From NCBI GenBank assembly GCA_017405805.1, contig JAFQZU010000038.1:36421-100420 (forward strand): DNA of 64,000 bases, written 5' to 3'. Source of the stretch: Lachnospiraceae bacterium. Its GTDB lineage: Bacteria; Bacillota; Clostridia; Lachnospirales; Lachnospiraceae. The notes under the pieces were generated by a model that saw only the letters and a list, made by a program, of their open reading frames with translations, had not been told where the DNA came from and did not search any database. The position numbers and the translations under genes were made by a program. Of the stretch, positions 50,416 to 58,523 are shown piece after piece. The first letter of the stretch is position 1; every line of letters starts with the position of its first letter.

Positions 50416-53400
50416 CTATCCTCTCCGCACCTGCTCCAGAATATAGGGATCCTTGATCCTGCTGTCTTTAGCAAGCAGCAGGATCTTGGACAGGATCTCC
50501 GCCGTCTTGGGATCCTCGTCGACAAAAGGCAGGAAGATCTTCCCCCTGTGCTGCGAATGCACGGGCAGAATGTTGATCATATCGCCGTTTTCTCCATGGA
50601 TCACGCCGCTTCCGAGATGGACATTGTAATTTCCATACGTCCCCTCTATAAAGGCGTGCGTCCCTTCCAGCTTCACATTGGTAAGGCCGAACAGCTCCGC
50701 ATTGAAGGCCATGATCACGCGGCGCATCTCGATGGTCGAGTGGCTTGTCTCCGGATCCACGCCGCCCACATGGGCCACGCTGACCGCCAGATCCACGTCC
50801 CGCATGACTTCCGAATACAGAATATCCGGTATCTCCGACAGCTTCTTCTGCCGGTACGTCTTCCTGTCATAGAAGGAGACATACTCCAGCGTCGGACTCT
50901 CCGTATCCGCGGGGGAGAACCAGTCCGCCAGCGCATAGATGGTCGCCGCGATATTCTGCCGGAAGAAAACCTTCTGCAAACCTTCGTCGTAGTCGGCCAC
51001 CCACCGGCGCCCGCGGAGGACCGCGACGGTCTTCTTCGGCTGGATCTGATATCCGGCGAACATCCTGGACTCCGACTTGTCTTTTTCCTCCTCCAGCTTG
51101 ACGTAAAATTCCCGGAAGACCTGTTTAAAGGGCTGTTTTGTCCCGTTCTCCCTCTGCTTTTCAAAGAACATTCTCTGATAGCGCGGCAGCAGGCCCATGC
51201 GATAGAGCGTGATCGGATGGGCTGCCAGAAGCCTTACGTCCTTTGAGACAGGCGGATCCATGGCCCGCAGCTCCTCGAGCGTGCCGACGATTGCCGTCCC
51301 GTCCCCCGTTATCTCCTTCTCCTGTACAAAGACGATCCTCCCGAGGATCCCCGCCGTCACCGGGTTCCGGCTCAGGTCCAAAAGCTCCCCGTACGTGTAG
51401 GCGTCCTCCTCTTCCATAGCCCGCTCGAACATGGCGATACAGCGCGCGTACTGGGATTTGAGCTTGGCCGCAAAAGCCTTGATCTCCTCGAAGGCCTCGT
51501 CCTTTTTGAGCGCAGCCGGTACGGACTTGACCGTCTTCCCTTTTTTGGACAGTACGAGCGCGGCTTTTCCGTCCGCATCCACCGTTACGCGGATCTCGTA
51601 CTCCCCGATCGTGATCCCGTCCAGGAACCGGCTGTTCGACGTCACCAGCTCTGTCTCCATGGCCAGCGTCAGGCGCAGATCGTCCGCATAGCCCGCCGTC
51701 GTCGCCATATTTTTGAGCGCATACTCCACGCACTGGGCTTCACTCTGTCTGCGCTGCGCGCCGAACTGTTTGCTCTCCCGAAGGAACTTCTGCAGGAACT
51801 CGTAGCGATGCAGGGCGTCCTGCCGGTCCTTCATGGGGATGAGCCCGTAACTCATGAGAAGGTCCTTGTTGCGTTTGTCGGAGATGGTCCTTTCCAGTTC
51901 GTCCCGGTCCACCTTCCCCGTCGCGGCGTCCGCATACTTTCTGGCGCGGGTGTGCTTGCTGCCGTCCGCGATATACTTTGCCGCCTTGTAGAGCTTGCCG
52001 AAGGTCTTTTCCCCGAGCTTGTCATAGACCTCGAAGAACCAGTTCGTGTCAAAACACCCGTTGTTAAGCTCCTCCGGCGTCAGCGGCGTGTATCTGGCAA
52101 TCACCGCCTTCTTGCGGTCGTCAAAACGCTCGTTCATATGGGCCATGAAATAGTAGCAGCCGCTGGTAAAGCCGGGGATATCCAGCACTTCCTCTGCCAT
52201 CTCCAGCCACTGGGGCGCGTACATGGCCACCTCGATCAGCCGGTCCGGCTTCACTTTGCTTTCCTTTACCGCCCTTTTCAGATCCGCTGCCGTCTCCCCG
52301 GGGAGCGGATAAGAGACCTTGAGAAGATGGGACAGGCATTCCCGCTTACTCGTGCCGGTGTTAAAGGAATAATACGTATTCCTGTCGAGGGTATCCGATC
52401 CCATGGCCCGCAGGATCTCCATCAGGCGGGCGATCCCCTCGATCCTGCGGATGCGGGGTACGGCCGTGGAGAAGACGGTCGGCGTATCGCCCCGGCGCAG
52501 CTCCACATCCAGAATCAGGTTCACCAAATCCCGGTAAAGTTCTTCACAGAGTCCGAAGAAACGGCTCTCCCGGTCCACGGTCCGCTTCTCCTCGTCCACG
52601 GGCAGATATGCCTTCAGCGTGCGGATGGCGGAGATCGTCACCGCGGGACGGAACAGCTCGCCCAGATCTCCCACGGCATACCTGAGACCGACCATCTCAA
52701 AGACCGCCTTATAGAGGAAATCCCTCGGGATGATCCCAAGCTCATATGCCTTCACATAGTCGTAAACGGACAGGATATTGCTGCTGCTATAGGAATATGC
52801 GGCGGTCGGCGCATTTTTCTCAAATTCATAGACGCTTTCCACGTGATACAGAAGCGGAAAAACACGCATAAACTCTGCGTCACTGTCATAATGGCAGGCG
52901 CGGGTAAGAATCGGCTGGAATTTATTGGACTTCACAAAGCACAGCGGGTTTGCGAGCCCCCCGACTCTCTGATAGCGGGAGGGCGTTCTCTCCATCCAGC
53001 GCACATCCCCGGGCAGCTCCGCTGCCTTCAGGACTGCATTCCGAACGATCTCCTCCGGCAGGACCAGGTGCTGCTGGCTGGAGATGATATCCAGGATCGT
53101 CTGATAAATGCCGTGACCGCGCACGCTGTTGTATTTGGGATCCGTATAGTGATATCCCGCATACGCGTCTCCGAAGATCGTGCGCTCGGCTTTCTCGTAC
53201 GTCTTCACATCCTTCACGTCGCTCTCGCCGTACCCGTACCGTATGGCAAAATACAGATTCCAGAACACCTCCGGCTCCCGGATGATCTTTTCATAGATCT
53301 CCTGCCACAGCTCCGGAAAAGGGTAGCGGGTCTCGATCGCCCCCTTATAGTCATAATTGATGAGAAAAAGGCCGTTCTCCAAAAGCTGCGTATCCCCGTT

Positions 53401-55596
53401 CGCACTGGTATACTCGCGCTTTCCATTGGCGAGGATCACCTTCTTGATTTCGTCAAAATACCCGTCCAGCGCCCGCGCACTGAGCCGGAAGAATTTCTTC
53501 AGGCATTTCGCATCCGACTTTGGCAGTGCCGGCTGATACGCCGCAGCGGGATCGTAAAGACCGTAACCGCCCTTTTTCAGGATGCTGCCCGCACCTTCTT
53601 CGCCCGCGATCTCCTCATAGAGCACCATTTCCTTGTCCGTCAGGCCGCTGCTGTCCGGAATGATCTCGTGCAGCATGGCTGCACTGTCTATTTTGTCGTT
53701 TTCCCCCTTCTCACTCCTGCGCTTGAGCATATCGAGTCCCGCGAGACGGATCTGCTCCTGCCCGCTGCAAAGAAGCCTCCGGATACTTGCATCGGCTCCG
53801 GCTTTATCCTGCTGCTCGAGAAGCTCGATCACGTAACGCCGGGTGTCCTCATTCTTCAGCCGCAGATGCTTTTCCAGCATCTGATACTCCCGCTCCGTGA
53901 GCGTCATCCCTTTGAGGATCTGATATGCGGCGGTTCTCGTAAGGCTCTCCTTGTCCGCGGCATAGCCGATCAGGGCGTCTCTCTGGATCTGCGACCGCGG
54001 ATCATGCAAAAGGACACGCAGATAATTCATCCGGGTGTTATAGTAGGAATCCATGATGTCGGTCAGGCGCTGACAGACCTCGTCGATCAGGTCCTGCTCC
54101 TGCAGCGCATAGGCGATCAGCACCATCCGCTGCGTCAGATCACTCTTATCGAGCGTGACGCCGTACCAGGGAAATACCAGCGGCGCATACTCGATCTTTC
54201 GTTTCTTCATGGAATCCGCCAGATCCTTTAAGATCTGATAATGCTGCGCAGCCCTTTCCCGGCTGTCAAACAGCTCTGTGACTTCGACCGGTTCATAGAC
54301 CAGGTCCTGTTCCTTTGCGGTATAGACCGGCTGGTCCTTCCTGTTCCGGATCGCCAGGCGAATGATGGTATCTACAGCCGACAGATACGTCGGCATAAAA
54401 GCGGCCGCCATCTGCGGGTCATCCGGATACGTCTCCAGGATCTTCTGCGCCGCCCGGCCGCTGTAATCCGAGTGCTGCATATAGCGGTTGTAGTAGGAAA
54501 TGGTGAGCCGCTGATTTTTCGTGCCGCTCTCCGCGATCTCCAGCATGCGCTCCACGGCGTCCCGCGCCTCGTAAAAACCGAGCGCCCACAGACCGGTGAC
54601 GATCTGCATGCTGTCGTCTGTCCTTGTCATTTTCCGCGCCGCTTCGGGGTCCCGCAGGGCCGTCCCGACATCGCGGAGAAGTTTCTCCGAGACCCGCTCC
54701 GCCGAATCCTGATGGAAGATCCCGGTCCATGTGGCCAGCGCCCGTTTTACCGCCGAGAAGCGCAGCAGATCGTTGTCTTCGATCGTTTTGAGGATCGTCA
54801 GAAACGCCTCCGCCCTGCCGCAGTCGGCATTCTCGCACACCGCCTGCCGCGCGCCCTCCTGCAGCCTTGCCGCGAGGAGGAACCTGGCCAGAAGGTCGTG
54901 AAGTTCCGTATTTTTCGATTTCACGATGCCCCGGATCAGGGGTACGGAGACCAGGACCGTGTTCCGGTCGCTGCACAGCGCTTCTTTTGCAGCCCCGGTC
55001 ACCTCGGGATCCTCCCTGTCGATGGCCGCCGCCAGAACATCGTCGAACTGGATCATGTGGAGATTGCGGGCATAAGAGTCACTGCGCTTGAAATCCAGAA
55101 ACTCCTCCCATTCCTGCGCGGACATCGTCCCCGTATCCTGCGCTTCGGTCAGATATTCCAGAGGCGTCACGCCATAGACCGCAAGTACGTGGTAAGCCTG
55201 CATCAGACCAAAAGCGTCGAGCACATGCGCTGCGGGATCCTTCGTGCGCACGGTTGGCCTGAAGATCGCGCGGGTATACTGAAAAGCCGCGTACTGATCC
55301 AGCATATGATCGAAATCCGGAAGAAACTGCGCCGGCACCAGCAGGTCGATCAGGGGACCGAAGCTGTCATGAATGATCTCACGCAGGGGGCGCGGATCGT
55401 CCTTTTTCACCGCGGAACCCGTCCACTTCCGGATCGCCGGGAAGCCGCAGTATGGATAGGAGCTGAAATTCTTCACCTCCTCCAATAACTCCTTCTGCTC
55501 CGGGGAAAGCTTTTTGATCTTCTTTCCGTTCTCCTTCTCCCAGCGCTCTATCCTTTCCTTTTCCCACCTGGTCCTGGAATTATAATCAAACGCCAT
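50416..55596 (-). CDS. Giant DUF4132 (MolR-like) protein
   Basis: A 1726-residue soluble protein. The N-terminal two-thirds is helical and resembles HEAT/ARM-type repeats (many 30-40 residue helical pairs such as RDALIGYAADKESLTRTAAY). From about residue 1300 a region of DUF4132 type follows, with the characteristic QPFKQVFREFYV near residue 1485 and a C-terminal FLPFVDEDPKTAEILSKIL. Function is unknown; the MolR name comes from a disputed molybdate regulator. ATG 55596 is used; GTG codons at 55608/55605 are alternatives that sit nearer a GGAAGG site and would overlap the preceding gene by a few bases. It is probably co-transcribed with the 139-residue gene upstream. Confidence 0.82.
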   Translation of the reverse strand: MAFDYNSRTRWEKERIERWEKENGKKIKKLSPEQKELLEEVKNFSSYPYCGFPAIRKWTGSAVKKDDPRPLREIIHDSFGPLIDLLVPAQFLPDFDHMLDQYAAFQYTRAIFRPTVRTKDPAAHVLDAFGLMQAYHVLAVYGVTPLEYLTEAQDTGTMSAQEWEEFLDFKRSDSYARNLHMIQFDDVLAAAIDREDPEVTGAAKEALCSDRNTVLVSVPLIRGIVKSKNTELHDLLARFLLAARLQEGARQAVCENADCGRAEAFLTILKTIEDNDLLRFSAVKRALATWTGIFHQDSAERVSEKLLRDVGTALRDPEAARKMTRTDDSMQIVTGLWALGFYEARDAVERMLEIAESGTKNQRLTISYYNRYMQHSDYSGRAAQKILETYPDDPQMAAAFMPTYLSAVDTIIRLAIRNRKDQPVYTAKEQDLVYEPVEVTELFDSRERAAQHYQILKDLADSMKKRKIEYAPLVFPWYGVTLDKSDLTQRMVLIAYALQEQDLIDEVCQRLTDIMDSYYNTRMNYLRVLLHDPRSQIQRDALIGYAADKESLTRTAAYQILKGMTLTEREYQMLEKHLRLKNEDTRRYVIELLEQQDKAGADASIRRLLCSGQEQIRLAGLDMLKRRSEKGENDKIDSAAMLHEIIPDSSGLTDKEMVLYEEIAGEEGAGSILKKGGYGLYDPAAAYQPALPKSDAKCLKKFFRLSARALDGYFDEIKKVILANGKREYTSANGDTQLLENGLFLINYDYKGAIETRYPFPELWQEIYEKIIREPEVFWNLYFAIRYGYGESDVKDVKTYEKAERTIFGDAYAGYHYTDPKYNSVRGHGIYQTILDIISSQQHLVLPEEIVRNAVLKAAELPGDVRWMERTPSRYQRVGGLANPLCFVKSNKFQPILTRACHYDSDAEFMRVFPLLYHVESVYEFEKNAPTAAYSYSSSNILSVYDYVKAYELGIIPRDFLYKAVFEMVGLRYAVGDLGELFRPAVTISAIRTLKAYLPVDEEKRTVDRESRFFGLCEELYRDLVNLILDVELRRGDTPTVFSTAVPRIRRIEGIARLMEILRAMGSDTLDRNTYYSFNTGTSKRECLSHLLKVSYPLPGETAADLKRAVKESKVKPDRLIEVAMYAPQWLEMAEEVLDIPGFTSGCYYFMAHMNERFDDRKKAVIARYTPLTPEELNNGCFDTNWFFEVYDKLGEKTFGKLYKAAKYIADGSKHTRARKYADAATGKVDRDELERTISDKRNKDLLMSYGLIPMKDRQDALHRYEFLQKFLRESKQFGAQRRQSEAQCVEYALKNMATTAGYADDLRLTLAMETELVTSNSRFLDGITIGEYEIRVTVDADGKAALVLSKKGKTVKSVPAALKKDEAFEEIKAFAAKLKSQYARCIAMFERAMEEEDAYTYGELLDLSRNPVTAGILGRIVFVQEKEITGDGTAIVGTLEELRAMDPPVSKDVRLLAAHPITLYRMGLLPRYQRMFFEKQRENGTKQPFKQVFREFYVKLEEEKDKSESRMFAGYQIQPKKTVAVLRGRRWVADYDEGLQKVFFRQNIAATIYALADWFSPADTESPTLEYVSFYDRKTYRQKKLSEIPDILYSEVMRDVDLAVSVAHVGGVDPETSHSTIEMRRVIMAFNAELFGLTNVKLEGTHAFIEGTYGNYNVHLGSGVIHGENGDMINILPVHSQHRGKIFLPFVDEDPKTAEILSKILLLAKDSRIKDPYILEQVRRG

Positions 55597-55601
55597 GCCT
55601 C

Positions 55602-56021
55602 TCACCACATCCTTCCCGCAAGAAAAGTCAGTCTGACAAAGGTGACTTCACTTTGCTCATGCAGTTCCATTTTCTCTTTCAGATCGGTATAGCGTACGCC
55701 GTCCGCAAACAGCGCGGCGATCCCGTCTTCAAACCCCTGCAGCGCGGCTTTGACCGCCTTCTCCCCGTCCGGGTCCCGGTCATCCATCAGACTCCCGTAA
55801 GCGACTTTCCCTAAAGAGGCCTTGTCCTCCAGTTCCTCCTTCGAAAAGAGGCGCAGGACCTCTCCGGCCTCCCTCTTCTCTCTGAACTGCGCCAGACTCT
55901 GCTTTACGGTTTCCGCCAAAAACTCCTCCACCGTCATCGTCCTGTCCGGGTATTCCCGGACCATCTGCACAATGGCGGCTTTGCGGCGGGATGCTCCCTT
56001 TACATTGATCCGAATCTGCAT
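55602..56021 (-). CDS. Small hypothetical protein upstream of the DUF4132 gene
   Basis: A 139-residue protein of unknown function. The first 60 residues are basic (MQIRINVKGASRRKAAIVQM). The remainder is acidic, ending SEVTFVRLTFLAGRMW, which looks like a strand. It has no signal peptide or membrane helix. GGAG is four bases before the ATG. The gene ends within a few bases of the DUF4132 start, so the two are very likely translated together and the small protein may be a partner or adaptor. No domain was recognised. Confidence 0.75.
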   Translation of the reverse strand: MQIRINVKGASRRKAAIVQMVREYPDRTMTVEEFLAETVKQSLAQFREKREAGEVLRLFSKEELEDKASLGKVAYGSLMDDRDPDGEKAVKAALQGFEDGIAALFADGVRYTDLKEKMELHEQSEVTFVRLTFLAGRMW

Positions 56022-56049
56022 ACGTCTCCAACCTCCGACCTGACGCCCG

Positions 56050-56288
56050 CTATTTTACCTGCCCGAGTTTTTCTTTGATGAGGCTCTCCCAGTTTTCCGC
56101 GGATTGGGATCCCGCGATCGATTTGCCCAGCATGTTCCCTTCCGAATCGACAAAATAGCTGTAGGGGACCACAAAGGAATCGAAAGTCTTTTTCATCTCC
56201 TGTGTCTCCATGAGAATGGGATACGTGACGCCCAGGCGCACATTGCCAAACATATTGCCAGAATCATTGCCATAACGTTTTTATTCAT
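56050..56288 (-). pseudogene. Remnant of a TlpA-type thiol-disulfide oxidoreductase
   Basis: ATG 56288 with a good AAGGAAG site opens a lipoprotein-like signal (MNKNVMAMILAICLAMCAWA) in one frame. From about 56250 another frame encodes the end of a TlpA/redoxin domain (GVTYPILMETQ, FVVPYSYFVDSEGNMLG, ENWESLIKEKLGQVK). The N-terminal thioredoxin part with the CxxC site is missing, and the two pieces are out of frame. The simplest reading is an internal deletion that fused signal peptide and C-terminus. The in-frame 67-residue piece alone (56050-56253) lacks a ribosome binding site. Confidence 0.7.
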
Positions 56289-56338
56289 GTCATACTTCCT
56301 TTCCGGCTTTGCACTACATTCCCATTATAACATTAAAA

Positions 56339-56365
56339 GGCAGGGGACTGACAAAGTCCCCTGCC
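56339..56365 (-). terminator. Rho-independent terminator of the ridA-cyclase unit
   Basis: On the minus strand, GGCAGGGGACT pairs perfectly with AGTCCCCTGCC (11 bp, five-base loop) and is followed by TTTT. It is about 85 nt after the cyclase stop codon. A TATAAT at 56329-56324 just beyond it may be the -10 of the next unit. Confidence 0.8.
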
Positions 56366-56450
56366 GAAAGCTGTAAAATGAACCGTATAGCCCTTTCGCG
56401 ACGTTTTGCGCCGCCAAATCGGATAACTTAAGCCTTAGCGCCCGGACAGT

Positions 56451-57203
56451 TTATTCCGTGATCGCCCACACTCTGACCGGAAGCCCCGTCGCCCCTTCGA
56501 TCTTAGGCCAGGCTGCAATCAGGACTGCACCCGCCGGCGCGACCTTATCCAGATTACAGAGCACTTCGATCTGAAGTTTTCCTTTCGCGAGGACATAGCG
56601 CTCGCAGGCGAGATCCTCCGCCTTGGCAGCCTCTGCCGAGGCGTCGGTATCCAGCGTCTCGTGTCCGTTTGCTGCGGCGTTTCGCTCTTCATAAATATAC
56701 TGCAGCGCCTCCATGGACCAGCCCGGGAAATTTTCACTCCCGTCCTCCGCGATGCCCGAGAGGGCGTCCATGTCCGGCCACCTCTTATACCAGTCCGTCC
56801 GCAGCGCGACAAAAGCCCCGTCCGGGATCGGCCCGTACTCCTTTTCATAATCTTTGATGTCCTGTGCCGTCACCGCATAGTGAACGTCCTTCGCAACCTT
56901 GTCTGTGATGTCGATCACGCACAGAGGAAACACGCCATGCCTTACATCGTAAGACTCAGAAAGCGCCCCGTCTTTTACAAAGTGGCCGGGAAAATCGATA
57001 TGCGTTCCGAACTGCCCCGGGAACTTGAATGTGTGGATCCGGCAGTCCAGCATGGGATTTCCCCAGTCGAACACAACTTTGCAGAGCTCTACGCTCCCCT
57101 CGGGTATGCCGCTCCAATAAGGGCTGTCATTGTTGAGACTGTGGGATAATTCCACCCATTTCAGCTTCTTTGCGCTCTCCAGCGCATCCCAAAGTTTATA
57201 CAT
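56451..57203 (-). CDS. Cyclase-family metal-dependent hydrolase (kynurenine formamidase-like)
   Basis: A 250-residue protein of the cyclase/KynB fold. It has WVELSHSLNNDSPYWSG at the N-terminus and the metal-binding motif FGTHIDFPGHF (HxxxDxxxH) near residue 72. It also has FVALRTDWYKRWPD and, at the C-terminus, GAVLIAAWPKIEGATGLPVR. Members hydrolyse N-formylkynurenine, other amides or cyclic esters; the substrate here is not known. It follows ridA by 29 nt and has GGAGGAG upstream. The RidA neighbour suggests amide or imine chemistry on a small metabolite. Confidence 0.87.
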   Translation of the reverse strand: MYKLWDALESAKKLKWVELSHSLNNDSPYWSGIPEGSVELCKVVFDWGNPMLDCRIHTFKFPGQFGTHIDFPGHFVKDGALSESYDVRHGVFPLCVIDITDKVAKDVHYAVTAQDIKDYEKEYGPIPDGAFVALRTDWYKRWPDMDALSGIAEDGSENFPGWSMEALQYIYEERNAAANGHETLDTDASAEAAKAEDLACERYVLAKGKLQIEVLCNLDKVAPAGAVLIAAWPKIEGATGLPVRVWAITE

Positions 57204-57232
57204 GGTGTCTCCTCCTTTCCTCTTCAGGTTAC

Positions 57233-57601
57233 TCAGATTTCGGCAATTGCCTCAATTTCGCACAGCACGCCTTTGGGCAGATCTTTGACTGCCACACAGG
57301 ATCTGGCAGGTTTGGAAATGAAATGACGCGCATAGACCTCGTTAAAGGCGGCAAAATCTCCTATATCGGCCAGAAAACAGGTCGTCTTGATGACCTTCTC
57401 CATACTGCTCCCGCCGGCCTCCAGGATCGCCTGCACATTTTTGCAGGACCGCTCCGTCTGCGCTGCAATTCCCTCGCAGATGCTGCCGTCCGCGGGATCG
57501 ATGGGGATCTGTCCGGAACAAAAGACAAGACCGCCGCTGATATATCCCTGCGAATAGGGGCCGATCGCAGCAGGCGCTTTGTCAGTGCTGATTGTGATCA
57601 T
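57233..57601 (-). CDS. RidA-family enamine/imine deaminase
   Basis: A 122-residue YjgF/RidA protein that hydrolyses reactive 2-aminoacrylate-type enamines. It has APAAIGPYSQGYISGGLVFC, GQIPIDPADGSI, and the C-terminal RSCVAVKDLPKGVLCEIEAI with the active-site Arg and Glu. The longest frame adds 51 residues upstream that do not fit the family, so ATG 57601, directly after AAGGAGG, is chosen. First gene of a two-gene unit with the cyclase gene. Confidence 0.93.
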   Translation of the reverse strand: MITISTDKAPAAIGPYSQGYISGGLVFCSGQIPIDPADGSICEGIAAQTERSCKNVQAILEAGGSSMEKVIKTTCFLADIGDFAAFNEVYARHFISKPARSCVAVKDLPKGVLCEIEAIAEI

Positions 57602-57666
57602 TTGCTTCCTCCTTGCGTAATACCATGTTTTCGCGTTTTTGCAATCATTCCTGCACTTAATTATAA

Positions 57667-57697
57667 CACCGCCTGCCTCGTAATGAGACAGGCGGTG
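57667..57697. terminator. GC-rich hairpin between small membrane gene and ridA
   Basis: CACCGCCTG (57667-57675) pairs with CAGGCGGTG (57689-57697), extended by CTC/GAG inside. A T-run (GTTTTT) follows only on the plus strand. It lies 17 nt after the stop of the 52-residue gene and may end that minus-strand unit. Confidence 0.55.
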
Positions 57698-57714
57698 CCG
57701 GTTTTTATGAAAAC

Positions 57715-57873
57715 TTATTTCCTTCTGTTTTCCGGTTTGACCCAGAAGTGCCATTTGGGCGCCTTGGGCATGGGCTCATTCTTGATCAATGCTCTGATCA
57801 CGCGGCGGTGCGTATAGCAGCAGCAGACCACAAGCAGAACTACTATGATCCCGATAATTCCTTTTGCATCCAT
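57715..57873 (-). CDS. 52-residue single-pass membrane protein
   Basis: A short frame with ATG at 57873 and a GGAGA site eight bases upstream. It encodes a hydrophobic helix at residues 5-20 (GIIGIIVVLLVVCCC, three adjacent Cys at the end) and then a basic tail (THRRVIRALIKN, then KAPKWHFWVKPENRRK). The positive tail suggests N-out/C-in orientation. It starts 25 nt after the stop of the flavodoxin-type gene and ends before a hairpin, so it is the second gene of that unit. Function unknown; it is too short for most gene finders. Confidence 0.6.
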   Translation of the reverse strand: MDAKGIIGIIVVLLVVCCCYTHRRVIRALIKNEPMPKAPKWHFWVKPENRRK

Positions 57874-57897
57874 ATCATTCTCTCCGTTTATCGAATA

Positions 57898-58410
57898 TTA
57901 AAGCGCCTTTGCAAAAGCTTTGATCTCAGCCATCTTCGCTTCAGACTTGTTCTCGTCGCCTGCAGCGGTGATGATGCCGGCGTTCTCGATGCCGGTAAAG
58001 GCACAATATCCCTTAAAGGTAGCAATCGCGCCCTCGTAAGGATTCGGGGATGCGGAGCTCAGAAGCAGGGCAGCCTTGGAAGCCTTCACGGGCTTGCCGA
58101 TCGCATAGACTCTCTGGATCGCTGCGGAGAGCTGTGCAGTCATGTCAAAATAGTAGATCGGGGAAGCGAATACGACCATATCCGCATCCTTATAGGCGGG
58201 CATGACCTTCTCCATGTCGTCCTTCTGGATGCAGGTCCCGGCACCTTTGCCATGGCAGTACTCACATCCGAGACATCCGGCGATCTTCATCTTGCCGACG
58301 TGAAGGATCTCGACCTCATGTCCTGCTTCCTTTGCGCCTTCGGCAAAAGCATCTACCATAGCCGCGGTATTGGCGGCCTTCGGGCTGCCGTTTAAGATTG
58401 CAATTTTCAT
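57898..58410 (-). CDS. Flavodoxin-type NAD(P)H-dependent FMN oxidoreductase
   Basis: A 170-residue flavoprotein of the NADPH-dependent FMN reductase group. The phosphate-binding loop is ILNGSPKAANTAAMVDAF. It continues with a Cys-rich AGCLGCEYCHGKGAGTCIQ followed by KDDM, common in this subgroup, then FASPIYYFDMTAQL and ALLLSSASPNPYEG. It reduces quinones, nitro compounds or metal centres in related proteins; the partner is unknown. ATG 58410 directly follows GGAGG; the longer frame (12 more residues) has no such site. TATAAT hexamers occur upstream (about 58455 and 58475) but no strong -35. Confidence 0.87.
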   Translation of the reverse strand: MKIAILNGSPKAANTAAMVDAFAEGAKEAGHEVEILHVGKMKIAGCLGCEYCHGKGAGTCIQKDDMEKVMPAYKDADMVVFASPIYYFDMTAQLSAAIQRVYAIGKPVKASKAALLLSSASPNPYEGAIATFKGYCAFTGIENAGIITAAGDENKSEAKMAEIKAFAKAL

Positions 58411-58523
58411 CTGTATACCTCCTGCGTTATTTTTTGCCGTGTCCAATTATATCGTACACAATTTTATTATATTTTAACGCGGTTGGTTCTACTTTTCAAG
58501 CGCCCTCTTTGCTAAAGGCCGTA

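Noticed and set aside
51808-54231. 807-codon plus-strand frame
   Set aside because: Antisense to the DUF4132 gene; no motif, and composition is typical of a reversed coding strand.
57233-57754. Extended RidA protein of 173 residues
   Set aside because: The extra 51 residues run through the hairpin region and have no similarity to the family; AAGGAGG sits just before the internal ATG at 57601.
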